Assembly: GCA_030834905.1 (NCBI GenBank)
Contig: JAUQWZ010000003.1
Coordinates: 124,001 to 188,000, forward strand
Reading direction: 5' to 3'
Length of the DNA stretch: 64,000 nt
Origin: Aggregatilineales bacterium
Lineage (GTDB): Bacteria > Chloroflexota > Anaerolineae > Aggregatilineales > Phototrophicaceae
Below, piece by piece: positions 43,111 to 53,987 of this stretch. Within the stretch, counting starts at the first letter, position 1, and each line of letters opens with the position of its first letter. Position numbers and translations under genes: made by a program. A model generated the notes under the pieces. That model saw only the letters and a program-made list of their open reading frames with translations. It did no database searches and had not been told where the DNA came from.

Positions 43111-43724
43111 CCATTCCCACTATGGTTACCGTTACCATATACCCATTGCTCAATTCGAGGGTACGCCTCTTCATAGAAGCTAAGCCATTGAAAATGAAAC
43201 TTCCCTTGTGTCATTGCGAAATAGGATGATTGACCCAGTCCTCCACTTTCTGAATCGCCCACATGACCATCGAAATAGTAGTGAGAACGGTAAACCTCTC
43301 CCCATCGGGAACGTATCACTTGTATCAGGTTTGTGCCATCATAGCACCAATCGATCTTCTGTTTGTATGCAAATAGCCCAAGACCAAACGCATCATTATA
43401 AGGTACGTGAACCTCCGTGATTAAGCATCCACTGCTAAACAGGGAAACTCCTTCGGAACTTTCGTGGGAAGTAGTAATAATCGGCTCTGCTGGAATGGGC
43501 ATCATGTAATGTTCTAACGATAAACGGACATCATCAGGTAGCGATAGGAAATATGCTTCTGCATCCGCTTTAGCATCTTGTAAAGCTATGACTTGCTCAT
43601 AGTAGGGTCTTACTGTCTCTATTGGAAGAAGATCATTCACTGACTCTTGTGCTAGACCAACAGCTATACTCATTAGACAGAGTACGAGTACTTACAGTAC
43701 AACATAAGATTTCAGGTAACGCAT
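43101..43724 (-). pseudogene. Secreted protein gene interrupted by a stop in its signal peptide
   Basis: From the ATG at 43724, which has GGAGG five bases upstream, the frame reads MRYLKSYVVL, then TAA, then VLVLCLMSIAVGLAQES and on through 180 further residues without a break. Together these make a normal Sec signal peptide with cleavage after GLA, split by one stop codon at position 11. Restarting at the internal ATG (43673) would leave half a hydrophobic core. The mature part is a soluble beta-rich domain with many Tyr, Trp and His residues and no recognised family. Either a nonsense mutation or a sequencing error is possible; suppression seems less likely. Confidence 0.7.
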
Positions 43725-43946
43725 TTCTACCTCCGCTATATCCATTCGATAATACTACTTTATTCACACAAACAGGAAATGTAAATCTTAACTAATAAAT
43801 TTGTTGATGCGATTATTCACAGCAGCTTTATCTGTTTTCCAAAGAAATGAATAAAATAGGAGTTACGCAGTTGAACCGACCTTAAGCAAAAAATCGAATC
43901 ATTCTTCTCTCAACTGGGCAGATCTCAACTCTCTTGAGGACTAAAC

Positions 43947-44708
43947 ATGACCACAGCAATTCCCAAGCCTAACCCCCGTGATGAATTTATCGGCGGGATC
44001 AAAGCGACGATCCCGCTGATCATCGGCGCGATCCCCTTTGGCATCATCTACGGCGCGCTCGCCATTACCAGCGGCATCAGTCCCGGCGGGACGATGGGCA
44101 TGTCGACGTTCGTCTTTGCCGGATCGTCGCAGTTCATCGCCACCGGACTGGTCGCGGCGGGTACGGACGTGCTGTTCATCATCCTGACGACGCTGGTGGT
44201 CAACGCCCGCCACGCGCTCTATTCCGCCACGCTCGCGCCCTATGTGAAGCATCTGCCGCATAAGTGGCTGCTGCCGCTTGGCTTCCTGCTGACCGATGAA
44301 GCGTTTGTCGTCGCCATCAACCGCTACCAACAGCCGGACGACTCGCCGCACAAACACTGGTATTACTTCGGCTCGGCGGTGAGCATGTATGTGATGTGGC
44401 AGGCGAGCACGCTGATCGGCATCGTCGCGGGCAGCGCCATCCCCGATCCGACGGGCTGGGGGCTGGATTTCGCCATGAGCGTGACGTTCATCGGTATGCT
44501 CGTGCCGATGATCAGGACTCGTCCGGCGCTGGCTGCCGTACTGGTGGCGAGTATCACGGCGCTGCTGACATATTCGCTGCCCAACCAGCTTTACCTGATC
44601 GTCTCGGCGCTTGCCGGAATCGCGGCGGGCGTCATCACCGAATCGCGCTGGGGCGTGGCGCCGCGCCTGATGCGCGCGTCCGTTCGCGCGGAGGAGCCAG
44701 CGCCATGA
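43947..44708 (+). CDS. azlC: Branched-chain amino acid exporter subunit AzlC
   Basis: 253 residues with about six membrane helices, of the AzlC family (branched-chain amino acid export together with AzlD). The diagnostic early segments are present: [40 protein letters not shown] and [26 protein letters not shown] provides a ribosome site ahead of the ATG. The stop overlaps the azlD start (ATGA), as usual for this two-gene system. Substrates of relatives include leucine analogues and other small amino acids. The upstream 200 bp are AT-rich and hold its promoter. Confidence 0.93.
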   Translation: MTTAIPKPNPRDEFIGGIKATIPLIIGAIPFGIIYGALAITSGISPGGTMGMSTFVFAGSSQFIATGLVAAGTDVLFIILTTLVVNARHALYSATLAPYVKHLPHKWLLPLGFLLTDEAFVVAINRYQQPDDSPHKHWYYFGSAVSMYVMWQASTLIGIVAGSAIPDPTGWGLDFAMSVTFIGMLVPMIRTRPALAAVLVASITALLTYSLPNQLYLIVSALAGIAAGVITESRWGVAPRLMRASVRAEEPAP

Positions 44709-45028
44709 ACGAAGTGCTGATGATCGCCGGTATGGCGCTGGTGACGTTCGCGGTGCGCTATCCGGTGATGGTGCTGGTCGGCAAAATTCCGCTGCCGCAG
44801 CCCGTTTTCCGCGCCCTGCGCTACGTGCCGCCAGCCGTACTGGCAGCCATTATCATCCCCGAAGTGGTGATGGACGACAGCAGCCGAATAGCGCTGACGC
44901 TCGAAAACAGCACGCTTATCGCCGGAATCGTGGCGGCGCTGGTGGCATGGCGCACCAAAAACCTGCTGCTGACCATCGTTCTGGGCATGGGAACACTGTG
45001 GCTGTGGCGGGCGCTGTTGGCGGGATGA
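44705..45028 (+). CDS. azlD: Branched-chain amino acid exporter subunit AzlD
   Basis: 107 residues with four predicted helices. The AzlD pattern is present: [36 protein letters not shown] and [17 protein letters not shown]. It overlaps azlC by four bases, so the two subunits are made in concert. Length is standard. It converges on the lipoprotein gene with a gap of only six bases and no obvious terminator. Confidence 0.92.
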   Translation: MNEVLMIAGMALVTFAVRYPVMVLVGKIPLPQPVFRALRYVPPAVLAAIIIPEVVMDDSSRIALTLENSTLIAGIVAALVAWRTKNLLLTIVLGMGTLWLWRALLAG

Positions 45029-45034
45029 GCGCTT

Positions 45035-45448
45035 TTAAGGCTGCGATTCAACCGCGATCTCAAAGCGCTGGCTCGCCGAGGTGTCGTCCGCCAGCAGCGC
45101 GGTGACATCCAGCAGCCAGTCACCGCCCATCGTCCACTGAAACGGCACCCGATAGACGCCATCCTCGGCAAGATCGACTCCGCTGAAGACCGGCTGCATA
45201 CCCGCGTGGTTCATATCGCCCCGTACTTCTACCCGCGCCACATCGGCGGGCGAGCCATCGGGATTGGCGATGGTGATCAGCAGCAGCCCTTCGCCGGTTT
45301 GCGGTGGGGCGGGTTCGGTCGTCAGCTCAATCTGTACATTCGCCTGATGAGTGGCTGCCTGCTGCGACTGCCGGCAGCCTGAAAGCGCGACCAGAAACAG
45401 GGTCGCCAGAAGCATGGTTCGAAGCACTGAAACGTTCCTTATTGCCAT
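45035..45448 (-). CDS. Lipoprotein with FixH/YtkA-like domain
   Basis: 137 residues starting with a lipoprotein signal peptide (LLATLFLVALSGC, lipobox cysteine at position 25). The mature part is one beta-sandwich: VQIELTTEPAPPQTGEGLL, VRGDMNHAGMQPVFSGV and YRVPFQWTMGGDWLLDVTA. The MNHAGM segment and the Trp-rich strand match FixH/YtkA/CopC-like domains, often linked to copper or cytochrome oxidase assembly. Its surface location is clear; metal binding by His and Met is a guess from the motif. It is divergent from the helix-hairpin-helix gene. Confidence 0.78.
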   Translation of the reverse strand: MAIRNVSVLRTMLLATLFLVALSGCRQSQQAATHQANVQIELTTEPAPPQTGEGLLLITIANPDGSPADVARVEVRGDMNHAGMQPVFSGVDLAEDGVYRVPFQWTMGGDWLLDVTALLADDTSASQRFEIAVESQP

Positions 45449-45485
45449 GATCGGGGCGGGCATTATAGCGCGCCGCCGGAGAACC

Positions 45486-45506
45486 GGCGAAGGCGCGCCT
45501 TTCGCC
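45486..45506. repeat. Near-palindrome with AAGGCGCGCCTT core
   Basis: GGCGAAGGCGCGCCTTTCGCC pairs almost end to end, with one bulged base. It shares its core with 442-461 and 16451-16470 and lies just upstream of the promoter at 45511-45539, between two divergent genes. Confidence 0.55.
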
Positions 45507-45510
45507 CGCG

Positions 45511-45539
45511 TTGGTTTTTCACCTGGTTACGACTATAAT
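45511..45539 (+). promoter_or_regulatory. Sigma-A promoter for the helix-hairpin-helix gene
   Basis: TTGGTT and TATAAT are separated by 17 bp, 40 bp upstream of the ATG at 45579. Confidence 0.7.
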
Positions 45540-45578
45540 CGAATGATCACCTTTTATGTTCAAAATTAAGGGGGTCTT

Positions 45579-46508
45579 ATGTCGAATGACCGTTCAGGGC
45601 GAACATTGCTCGCAGCGACCCTGTTATTGGCTGCTGTCCTCATCGGGATGAACCGCGCGGTAGTTTCTGCTCCCCTGGGTGACTGGTGGCTGCCCATTCT
45701 GCTGGCAGTCATCGGCATAGGCTTAGTGTTGTACCGCCCGCGGACACGCATCGAAACCCCCGTCATCACTACGCAGACGCGCAACCGCGAATACCTACCC
45801 ACCAGCGAGCCTCTGGTTGCAAGCCCGGAAACCGCGATGATTCCAGAGCAGATCGCTGCCGCCGAAGTGACGACGCCGGACAGCCCGGAAACGGCTGAAG
45901 CCGACACGCCAGCGGCGGCGACTCCTGCTGCTCCGGTGACGGCAGCCGACGCGCCTGCGCCGCCGGAATATGCCAGAACGGAGCAGATCGTCGAGAAGGA
46001 TGCGCCGCCCGCGCCGCCGCCGGATGAGAGCCAGGAAGCATCGGCGAAGACCGCGCCCGAAGAACAGGTTGTGCTGGAAGCGACGGCTGATCCGGCGCAG
46101 CCCTACGAAACCGAGAAGACCGGCGACGTGACGCCGGAAGCTGCCGCCCAGGTCGCAGAGGGCAGAGGCGAAGAAACGCACATTGCCAAAAACCTGACCG
46201 AACCGGCGAGTCCGCAGGTCAGCCAGCAGGAGACGAGCCAGGCACCAGCAGGAACAGCCAACGATCTTACCGTGATTGATGGGATTGGTCCCAAGAGCGC
46301 GGCGGCGCTGCGGGCAGCAGGCGTGGACTCGTTCCAGAAGCTGGCGAACATGTCAGAGGCGCAGATTATCGAGATCCTGCGCGCCGCAAAGGTACGCATC
46401 GTCGGCGGCGCAGCTACGTGGGCGCAGCAGGCGGCTTATGCCGCCCAGGGCGATTGGGACGGCTTCAATCGTTTTATACAGGAATACAAATCGCGCGGCG
46501 GAGATTAG
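45579..46508 (+). CDS. Membrane-anchored helix-hairpin-helix protein
   Basis: 309 residues: two membrane helices at the N-terminus (about 8-50), a long Ala/Pro/Glu-rich spacer (about 60-225) likely to be disordered, and a C-terminal helix-hairpin-helix domain (LTVIDGIGPKSAAALRAAGV, about 227-246, then SFQKLANMSEAQIIEILRAA). The GIGP turn is typical of DUF4332-like or nucleic-acid-binding HhH modules. Here it would sit on the cytoplasmic side, held by a flexible tether. GGGGG lies shortly before the ATG. The stop overlaps that of the converging membrane protein gene. Function unknown. Confidence 0.8.
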   Translation: MSNDRSGRTLLAATLLLAAVLIGMNRAVVSAPLGDWWLPILLAVIGIGLVLYRPRTRIETPVITTQTRNREYLPTSEPLVASPETAMIPEQIAAAEVTTPDSPETAEADTPAAATPAAPVTAADAPAPPEYARTEQIVEKDAPPAPPPDESQEASAKTAPEEQVVLEATADPAQPYETEKTGDVTPEAAAQVAEGRGEETHIAKNLTEPASPQVSQQETSQAPAGTANDLTVIDGIGPKSAAALRAAGVDSFQKLANMSEAQIIEILRAAKVRIVGGAATWAQQAAYAAQGDWDGFNRFIQEYKSRGGD

Positions 46509-47797
46509 AGCCTGTCTGAATAGGCTAATGCCGCCTCGTGATCGGCAATCAGCCACGGCACATAGTCCAGGTAGCGAATACCGCTGTACACATGCAGTAG
46601 AAACGCTGCCAGGCAAAGTATCGTTCGCCAATCCAGTTTACGACGATGCTGATCGCGGTAGTTGAGCCAGCGCCGCAGCGCGAAGCGCGCCGAGGCAAAG
46701 AAGAGCACAAACAGCGTGACATAGGCGCTCCAGAAAAAGTTGCCGTGTGTCAGACGCCAACCTGTTTCGGCAAACAGATACATATGCGACGCGCCGACGA
46801 TGAAGGTCAGCCAGGCAAAATTCAGCGCGCGGTCGTGCCGCGCTTCCCGCCAGTTCGCGAGATAGACGACGGCGGGAAAGATGAGCGATACGGCAAAGGG
46901 CAGGATCATTTCCGTAAGCAAGCTGCCGCTGATCGTTAACACGGCTTCAAAGGGCGCAAAGATGATGCTTGACCCTGCCAGATTTTCGGTCGGGTTCAGG
47001 TACGTGAAATAGTACTGCCATGCTAAGAACAGTATCCCCGGCAGAATGACGCCAAATACGGCAACTCGCCACTCGGCAGCCTCTTTCCTCAGCCACCGCC
47101 AGCCGAGCCAGAGTATCAGCGCGGGAAGCACTGCCAGCAGATAATTCGGTTTGCTGATGCCGCACGTCACCGTAATAGCCGCGCCAAGTCCAATCAGAAC
47201 CAGCGAATTGGGACGGCTGCTCTCGGAGTCTTCGCCTTTCAGTGCGTAAGCGCTGATGAATAAAAAAAGTGCCAGCGCTGTCGCTCTGTGAAGGAGAATT
47301 GTCGGATTATGGTAGGTTGTCGGCGTGATGGTACCGAGCAGCAGCGGATTGATCTCGACGCCGAGCCACTCCAACAATGGGAAAGGAGACGTCACGATGA
47401 CCAGCCCAAGCGCCAGCGCCGCGCAGATCAGCCGCGCCAGCCAGCGCCGCTGTGCCGTCAATGTCAGCGCCGCGATGCTGCCGCGCAGCCCCAGATAGAC
47501 CACGGTCACTGACAATAGCTGCGCTATCAGGTTGGCTGCCGCCGCGCTCATGATCCAGTCTGAATTGCGGCTGATCAGGTGAACGCCGATCAGCAGCGCC
47601 TGATACGCGAAATGAGGCGTTGGCAGCACGCCGGTGGTGTACATTTGTTCAGCCAGATCGCGATGGACAATGTTATCGCCGATGACGGTCTGAACCAGGA
47701 CGCTTTCCAGAGTAACCGGCAGCAAAACGGCAGTAGTGACGGCGATGAGCAGCAGAATGACAGTAACCTCTTGTAGAACTTTGCTGGTTCGGGGCAT
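46505..47797 (-). CDS. Polytopic membrane protein, unknown, GT-C-like topology
   Basis: 430 residues with about ten membrane helices. The first outer loop (VIGDNIVHRDLAEQMYTTG) carries acidic and His residues, and the overall layout recalls small GT-C glycosyltransferases or other DUF2029-like proteins, but no signature is conclusive. It shows no signal of damage. It converges with the helix-hairpin-helix gene, their stop codons overlapping, and stands apart from clpC, whose terminators lie beyond its start. Confidence 0.65.
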   Translation of the reverse strand: MPRTSKVLQEVTVILLLIAVTTAVLLPVTLESVLVQTVIGDNIVHRDLAEQMYTTGVLPTPHFAYQALLIGVHLISRNSDWIMSAAAANLIAQLLSVTVVYLGLRGSIAALTLTAQRRWLARLICAALALGLVIVTSPFPLLEWLGVEINPLLLGTITPTTYHNPTILLHRATALALFLFISAYALKGEDSESSRPNSLVLIGLGAAITVTCGISKPNYLLAVLPALILWLGWRWLRKEAAEWRVAVFGVILPGILFLAWQYYFTYLNPTENLAGSSIIFAPFEAVLTISGSLLTEMILPFAVSLIFPAVVYLANWREARHDRALNFAWLTFIVGASHMYLFAETGWRLTHGNFFWSAYVTLFVLFFASARFALRRWLNYRDQHRRKLDWRTILCLAAFLLHVYSGIRYLDYVPWLIADHEAALAYSDRL

Positions 47798-47890
47798 GTG
47801 TCTCCTCCCATAGGAATCCCTGGTGTTTCGGTGTTCTGCGTGAGTGGCGACAGGGGGGATAGTTATCGAGTTATTCTGACGAATGCCTGC

Positions 47891-47919
47891 AAAAAAAAGG
47901 GCGACCCACCGGGTCGTCC
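47891..47919 (-). terminator. Intrinsic terminator downstream of clpC
   Basis: Read leftward, GGACGACCC-ggt-GGGTCGCCC is followed by eight T. The stem closely matches the palindromes flanking the RAYT gene (for example 61853-61877). Confidence 0.85.
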
Positions 47920-47933
47920 TCTTATGATTATTT

Positions 47934-47959
47934 GGGCGCGCCAGCAGGCGCGCCCTTTT
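47934..47959. terminator. Second hairpin downstream of clpC
   Basis: GGGCGCGCC-agca-GGCGCGCCC is a perfect 9-bp stem, followed by TTTT in the rightward direction. It stands directly before the terminator at 47891-47919 for leftward transcription and may also block rightward readthrough into clpC. Confidence 0.6.
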
Positions 47960-47976
47960 AGATCAACTATTGTGGC

Positions 47977-50484
<2,508 letters not shown>

Positions 50485-50580
50485 GCGGTTACTACCTCCG
50501 TCCGTCAACTGGCTTAAAGTGGTGATAGAGCAGCCAGATTAATTTGTTTAAGATCGGTCTATGGGAGCAAAGTCTAGATC

Positions 50581-50607
50581 ATTATAGCATTGAAGAACTA
50601 GCGACAA
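50581..50607 (-). promoter_or_regulatory. Candidate promoter of clpC
   Basis: Read leftward, TTGTCG and TATAAT are separated by 15 bp, with a leader of about 90 bases to the GTG start. No CIRCE-like inverted repeat is visible, so HrcA control is not suggested. Confidence 0.45.
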
Positions 50608-50667
50608 TGAGGGTTGGTATATCAATATTTCATTAATATTGGGAAAACTATCCAAAAGTATAGGGTG

Positions 50668-50692
50668 ACAGTGGGCGATTACCGCCCACTGT
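50668..50692 (-). terminator. Hairpin at the end of the S1 protein gene
   Basis: ACAGTGGGCG and CGCCCACTGT form a 10-bp stem with a 5-bp loop directly after the stop codon. There is no T-run, so it may stabilise the mRNA end rather than terminate transcription. Confidence 0.5.
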
Positions 50693-50693
50693 T

Positions 50694-52289
50694 CTAGGCT
50701 TCTTCATCGTCAGTGATGTCGCCAGTCCAGTCAAGATCCAGATATTCCGCCGAATTCACCCGCTTGAGACTCAAGCCCAGACGGCGATTCTTGACATCCA
50801 TCTTGACGATACGCAGGGTCAGCTTGTCGCCTTCTTCGACGACTTCGCGCGGATGCGTGACCCGTTTGTCGCTGAGTTCGGAGATGTGGATCAAGCCCTC
50901 GATTTCCGGCAGATCGACCAGTTGAGCGAAAGCGCCGAACTTGGTCAGCTTGGTGACCGTCGCCTGCACCAACTGCCCGACGGCATAGCTGGTCGCCACG
51001 GTATCCCAGGGATCGGGCGCCTGCCGTTTGATGCTCAAGCCGATTCGTTTGGCATCCGAATCGACGCTGATGACTTCAACTTTGACTTCCTGACCCACCT
51101 TGAGCATCTCGCGCGGGTGGTTGATATGCTGCCATGACATCTCAGTGAGATGAACCAGCCCTTCCGCGCCGCCAATATCAATGAAAGCGCCGAAGTCTTC
51201 GAGGCTGACCACGCGCCCAGTGCGGACTTCGCCGACCGTAAGCTGGCTGATCAGGTTTTCTTTGCGTTTTTCGCGGCTTTCGCGCGCGGCTGAACGTTCG
51301 GACAGGATCAGGCGGTTACGGCTGCGGTCAACTTCCATCACTTTGATGAGGATTGCCTCGTTGACCATCTGCCCCCAACGGTCTTCGGGCGTTTCACCGG
51401 CGACCACGCGGCGGCGTTCGGCGCTCATCTGGCTTTGCGGCACAAAGCCGCGCAGACGACCGAACCGAACGATCAGACCGCCTTTGTTATAGCCCGCCAC
51501 CCGCGATTCAAAGACTTCCTGGTTCTGCCGGTATTCTTCGGCACGCTGCCAGTCCATCTCCTCAAGGGCGCGGTTGACCGAAAGCACGATATTGCCGTTA
51601 TGGTCGTGCGGGTTGACGACGAGAACGGTCAGCTTCTCGCCGGGTTTCAGCGATTCGAGCATCCGGCGGTTCATACGCTCAAGTTCATGCGAAGGCACAA
51701 TGCCGGAGAGATCGCTGCCGATATCCACCGTCACCGAAGTCGGCGTGGTCGCGCTGATGGTCCCCTGAATGACATCGCCGCGTTTGATTCCGCCCACCTC
51801 AGCCGGACTGGCTTCCGCCACTTCGTCAGCTTCTTCGATGGCTGCTTCAGCCGGAGCATCAACGGCAGCATCGTCAGCCGGTTCCGCGCTTTCCGCAGTG
51901 GGCGGCTCAGCCGAAACCTCGGCGGCTGCTTCGTCAGTTTCTTCGATGGCTAATTCAGCCGGAACATCAACGGCAGCATCGTCAGCCGGTTCCGCGCTTT
52001 CCGCAGGTGACGACTCAGCCGAAATTTCGGCGGCTGCTTCGTCAGCCGGAGCTTCCGTGGGGGTATCCGGCGCAGTATCTACAGGCGGTTCGTCAGTCTC
52101 GGCGGCTGGATTCTCATTGACGGCTGCCTCCATTTCGGGCAGGTCAGCCGGAGCTTCCACAGAAACCGGAACGGAGGAGTCTTCGGCGGAATCGAAAGCC
52201 GACTTGTTTTCTGACTGAGGTGTTTTCTCTTCCGAAGTTCCCGCCTCCACTCCTTCGGTTTCCTCCAGCCCTGGCTTGTTCGGAACCAT
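50694..52289 (-). CDS. Ribosomal protein S1-like protein with four S1 domains
   Basis: 531 residues. The last 355 hold four S1 (OB-fold) RNA-binding domains, the last two being classic (GRVVSLEDFGAFIDIGGAEG and ATVTKLTKFGAFAQLVDL). S1-like proteins bind mRNA at the small ribosomal subunit. The first 165 residues are acidic, Ala/Glu/Pro-rich and repetitive, including two 36-residue copies that are also similar in DNA (51813-52028). ATG at 52289 is chosen: GGGAG lies upstream, and an earlier start at 52328 would fall in the -10 box. Bacterial S1 normally has four to six domains and no such acidic head. Confidence 0.88.
   Translation of the reverse strand: MVPNKPGLEETEGVEAGTSEEKTPQSENKSAFDSAEDSSVPVSVEAPADLPEMEAAVNENPAAETDEPPVDTAPDTPTEAPADEAAAEISAESSPAESAEPADDAAVDVPAELAIEETDEAAAEVSAEPPTAESAEPADDAAVDAPAEAAIEEADEVAEASPAEVGGIKRGDVIQGTISATTPTSVTVDIGSDLSGIVPSHELERMNRRMLESLKPGEKLTVLVVNPHDHNGNIVLSVNRALEEMDWQRAEEYRQNQEVFESRVAGYNKGGLIVRFGRLRGFVPQSQMSAERRRVVAGETPEDRWGQMVNEAILIKVMEVDRSRNRLILSERSAARESREKRKENLISQLTVGEVRTGRVVSLEDFGAFIDIGGAEGLVHLTEMSWQHINHPREMLKVGQEVKVEVISVDSDAKRIGLSIKRQAPDPWDTVATSYAVGQLVQATVTKLTKFGAFAQLVDLPEIEGLIHISELSDKRVTHPREVVEEGDKLTLRIVKMDVKNRRLGLSLKRVNSAEYLDLDWTGDITDDEEA
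51813..52028. repeat. Two tandem 108-bp repeats in the S1 protein gene
   Basis: Two consecutive 36-codon units encode EISAESSPAESAEPADDA and EVSAEPPTAESAEPADDA followed by closely similar ends. The DNA is also highly similar, indicating a recent in-frame duplication. Confidence 0.8.
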
Positions 52290-52327
52290 CACGTTCAGCA
52301 CTCCCACGACATTGGGTATGAAGGTCA

Positions 52328-52355
52328 ATTATACACGCGGCAAGTTGAGAATCAA
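52328..52355 (-). promoter_or_regulatory. Promoter of the S1 protein gene
   Basis: Read leftward, TTGATT and TATAAT are separated by 16 bp, giving a leader of about 30 bases to the ATG at 52289. Confidence 0.65.
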
Positions 52356-52420
52356 AAAGCAAAATTAAGGAAGTCAATCATATGGTTTAATGAAGTGGCA
52401 GTTTCGGGGGGAGTCAATCA

Positions 52421-52443
52421 GGGCAGACACGCAGGTCTGTCCC
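52421..52443. repeat. GGGCAGAC palindrome after the HTH_42 gene
   Basis: GGGCAGAC and GTCTGTCCC pair around a 6-bp loop just beyond the end of the leftward gene at 52455. There is no T-run; it resembles the dispersed GGG...CCC palindromes. Confidence 0.5.
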
Positions 52444-52454
52444 GATTGCACCGT

Positions 52455-53573
52455 TCAGGCAAAACTCACCTGAGCATCAATGCCGAGAAACGCGCCTAAC
52501 CGCGCCGCTTCGCCTTCGATGCCCTGCCGGACATGACTGTCCGGCGGCGCGAACATCTCAACGCTGATGGCGGTCTGCCCGCGCTTCTTATCCTGTTCCC
52601 AGACACCGGCAATCGAACCGTTGACCAGCACCACCGGCGAAATCCAGCCCTGCGGGCGGTAGACGCGACTCTTATGTGCTTCCGGCATCAGATACTGGCT
52701 GTGACGGGCGACGGCAATCGTGTAGGGATCAAAGTGCGGCAGCAGACGCACCGACGACGCCGGTTTTTGCTTCGACATGGGTTCGAGAGAGGAAGCGAGC
52801 GCCAGCGCCTTCCAGCCTTCGACCTCCACTTCCGCAATTTCGTCTCCGAGGGCGCGAAAGATACGTTTGGCGTCGCTCAATTCAAAGCCGAACCAGCGGG
52901 CGAATTCGTCCACCGTCGCCGGACCATAGGTGGAGAGGAAGCGACGCGACGCTTCCGGCAGGGCGGCTTCCGGCGCGACTGGCGTCCATTGACCGATCCA
53001 GCGGCGCGGCTGGACGAAAGTGACATTCTGCCCTTCGCTGGGACCAAAACTCAGCAGCCCCTGAAAGGCGGCGGGCTTGAGCAGCATACCCCAACCGGAG
53101 CGCAGGTGTTCGCGCAGGCGCGGCAGCTTCGTATGAGTCGCGATTTCGTCGGCAAGCTGCTCGCGGGTAATGCCAGTGTCGCTGAGAACCTTTCGCAGCG
53201 CCTCGTGAATCGCTTCCAGTTCGTCGAGGCTGACGCCGAAATACTTCTGCCAGCTTGCCCGGCGGTAATGCCGGAGCGTGCTCAACGCGCCGATATACAG
53301 CGGAAAATCGGCGGCGGTCAGCAGGTGCAGCGTGCCGCGCAGCATCCAGGTTTTCACCAGCGCTCGATCCTGCCAGAGCGCGGTCTGCACGTCATCGGGC
53401 GTCAGGCTGTCCACCCGCGCCCACAACTGAAGCTCGGCGGCGGACATGAGCTGGGCGTGAACGCCGCCCAACCGGCTGACGACATCCAGCAGATGGGCGC
53501 GGTCAGCGCGTTCCAGGAGGTAATGCTGCGATAAGCGCCAGCTTGTGACCTGATTCCAGTTCAGAGATTGCAT
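52455..53573 (-). CDS. Winged-helix (HTH_42, AlkZ/YcaQ-like) DNA-binding protein
   Basis: 372 residues matching the HTH_42 family, which includes DNA glycosylases AlkZ and AlkX/YcaQ that unhook or excise bulky or crosslinked bases. The family start TSWRLSQHYLLER, the loop LGGVHAQLMSAAELQLWAR, KTWMLRGTLHLLTAADFPLY and the C-terminal VRLLPHFDPYTIA and RPQGWISPVVLVNG are all present. The HAQ loop stands where AlkZ enzymes have their catalytic QxQ. The gene is isolated, with a hairpin after it. Confidence 0.85.
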   Translation of the reverse strand: MQSLNWNQVTSWRLSQHYLLERADRAHLLDVVSRLGGVHAQLMSAAELQLWARVDSLTPDDVQTALWQDRALVKTWMLRGTLHLLTAADFPLYIGALSTLRHYRRASWQKYFGVSLDELEAIHEALRKVLSDTGITREQLADEIATHTKLPRLREHLRSGWGMLLKPAAFQGLLSFGPSEGQNVTFVQPRRWIGQWTPVAPEAALPEASRRFLSTYGPATVDEFARWFGFELSDAKRIFRALGDEIAEVEVEGWKALALASSLEPMSKQKPASSVRLLPHFDPYTIAVARHSQYLMPEAHKSRVYRPQGWISPVVLVNGSIAGVWEQDKKRGQTAISVEMFAPPDSHVRQGIEGEAARLGAFLGIDAQVSFA

Positions 53574-53620
53574 AGGGTGGCTTTCATCAAGTCGTACCAG
53601 TTACGGCTTATTCTACAATA

Positions 53621-53644
53621 GGAAAGCGCTCCTCTTCGGAGCGC
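53621..53644 (-). terminator. Hairpin after the small basic protein gene
   Basis: Read leftward, GCGCTCC-gaaga-GGAGCGC is followed by TTTCC, a weak intrinsic terminator for the gene ending at 53674. Confidence 0.55.
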
Positions 53645-53673
53645 CTGGTTGGTTGTGCTATGACGTATACTGG

Positions 53674-53889
53674 TTACGGGCTGTTCAATGCGCGGCGTTG
53701 GGCGACGCTGGTGTAGCGCTCCTCCTTGGAACGAGACTTGAACAGGTTGAGACTGAAGCTTCGCTGCCGCTTTTCCCCGCGCCGGGCAGCCGCTTTTACG
53801 GCGCGTACCAGGCGGCGATTGCGGACTTCCTGCTGAAACTGCTGGCTCTGGTAGTCGCTTTCAATCTGCATTGCGCTCAGGTTGAACAT
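53674..53889 (-). CDS. Small basic protein, unknown
   Basis: 71 residues, rich in Arg, Gln and Ser, without cysteine pairs or membrane helices (MFNLSAMQIESDYQSQQF, then a basic second half with ARRGEKRQR). The start is well supported: AGGAGG five bases before ATG at 53889. It is divergent from the WYL regulator gene with about 100 bp between, so the regulator could control it. Function unknown. Confidence 0.6.
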   Translation of the reverse strand: MFNLSAMQIESDYQSQQFQQEVRNRRLVRAVKAAARRGEKRQRSFSLNLFKSRSKEERYTSVAQRRALNSP

Positions 53890-53987
53890 CGCATCCTCCT
53901 CGTGTTCTGAACCTATTTCTATTGTCAACCCAAAAGAGGTTAAAATCGATCCTCATTGAAAAATTCGTTCTACATTTTGAGGTCAGA

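Noticed and set aside
43860..43900. GGAGTTACGCAGTTGAAC before azlC as a possible IS remnant
   Set aside because: Only one end is visible, with no partner repeat, target duplication or transposase fragment.
50485..50693. HrcA/CtsR operator upstream of clpC
   Set aside because: No CIRCE inverted repeat or CtsR heptad direct repeat was seen.
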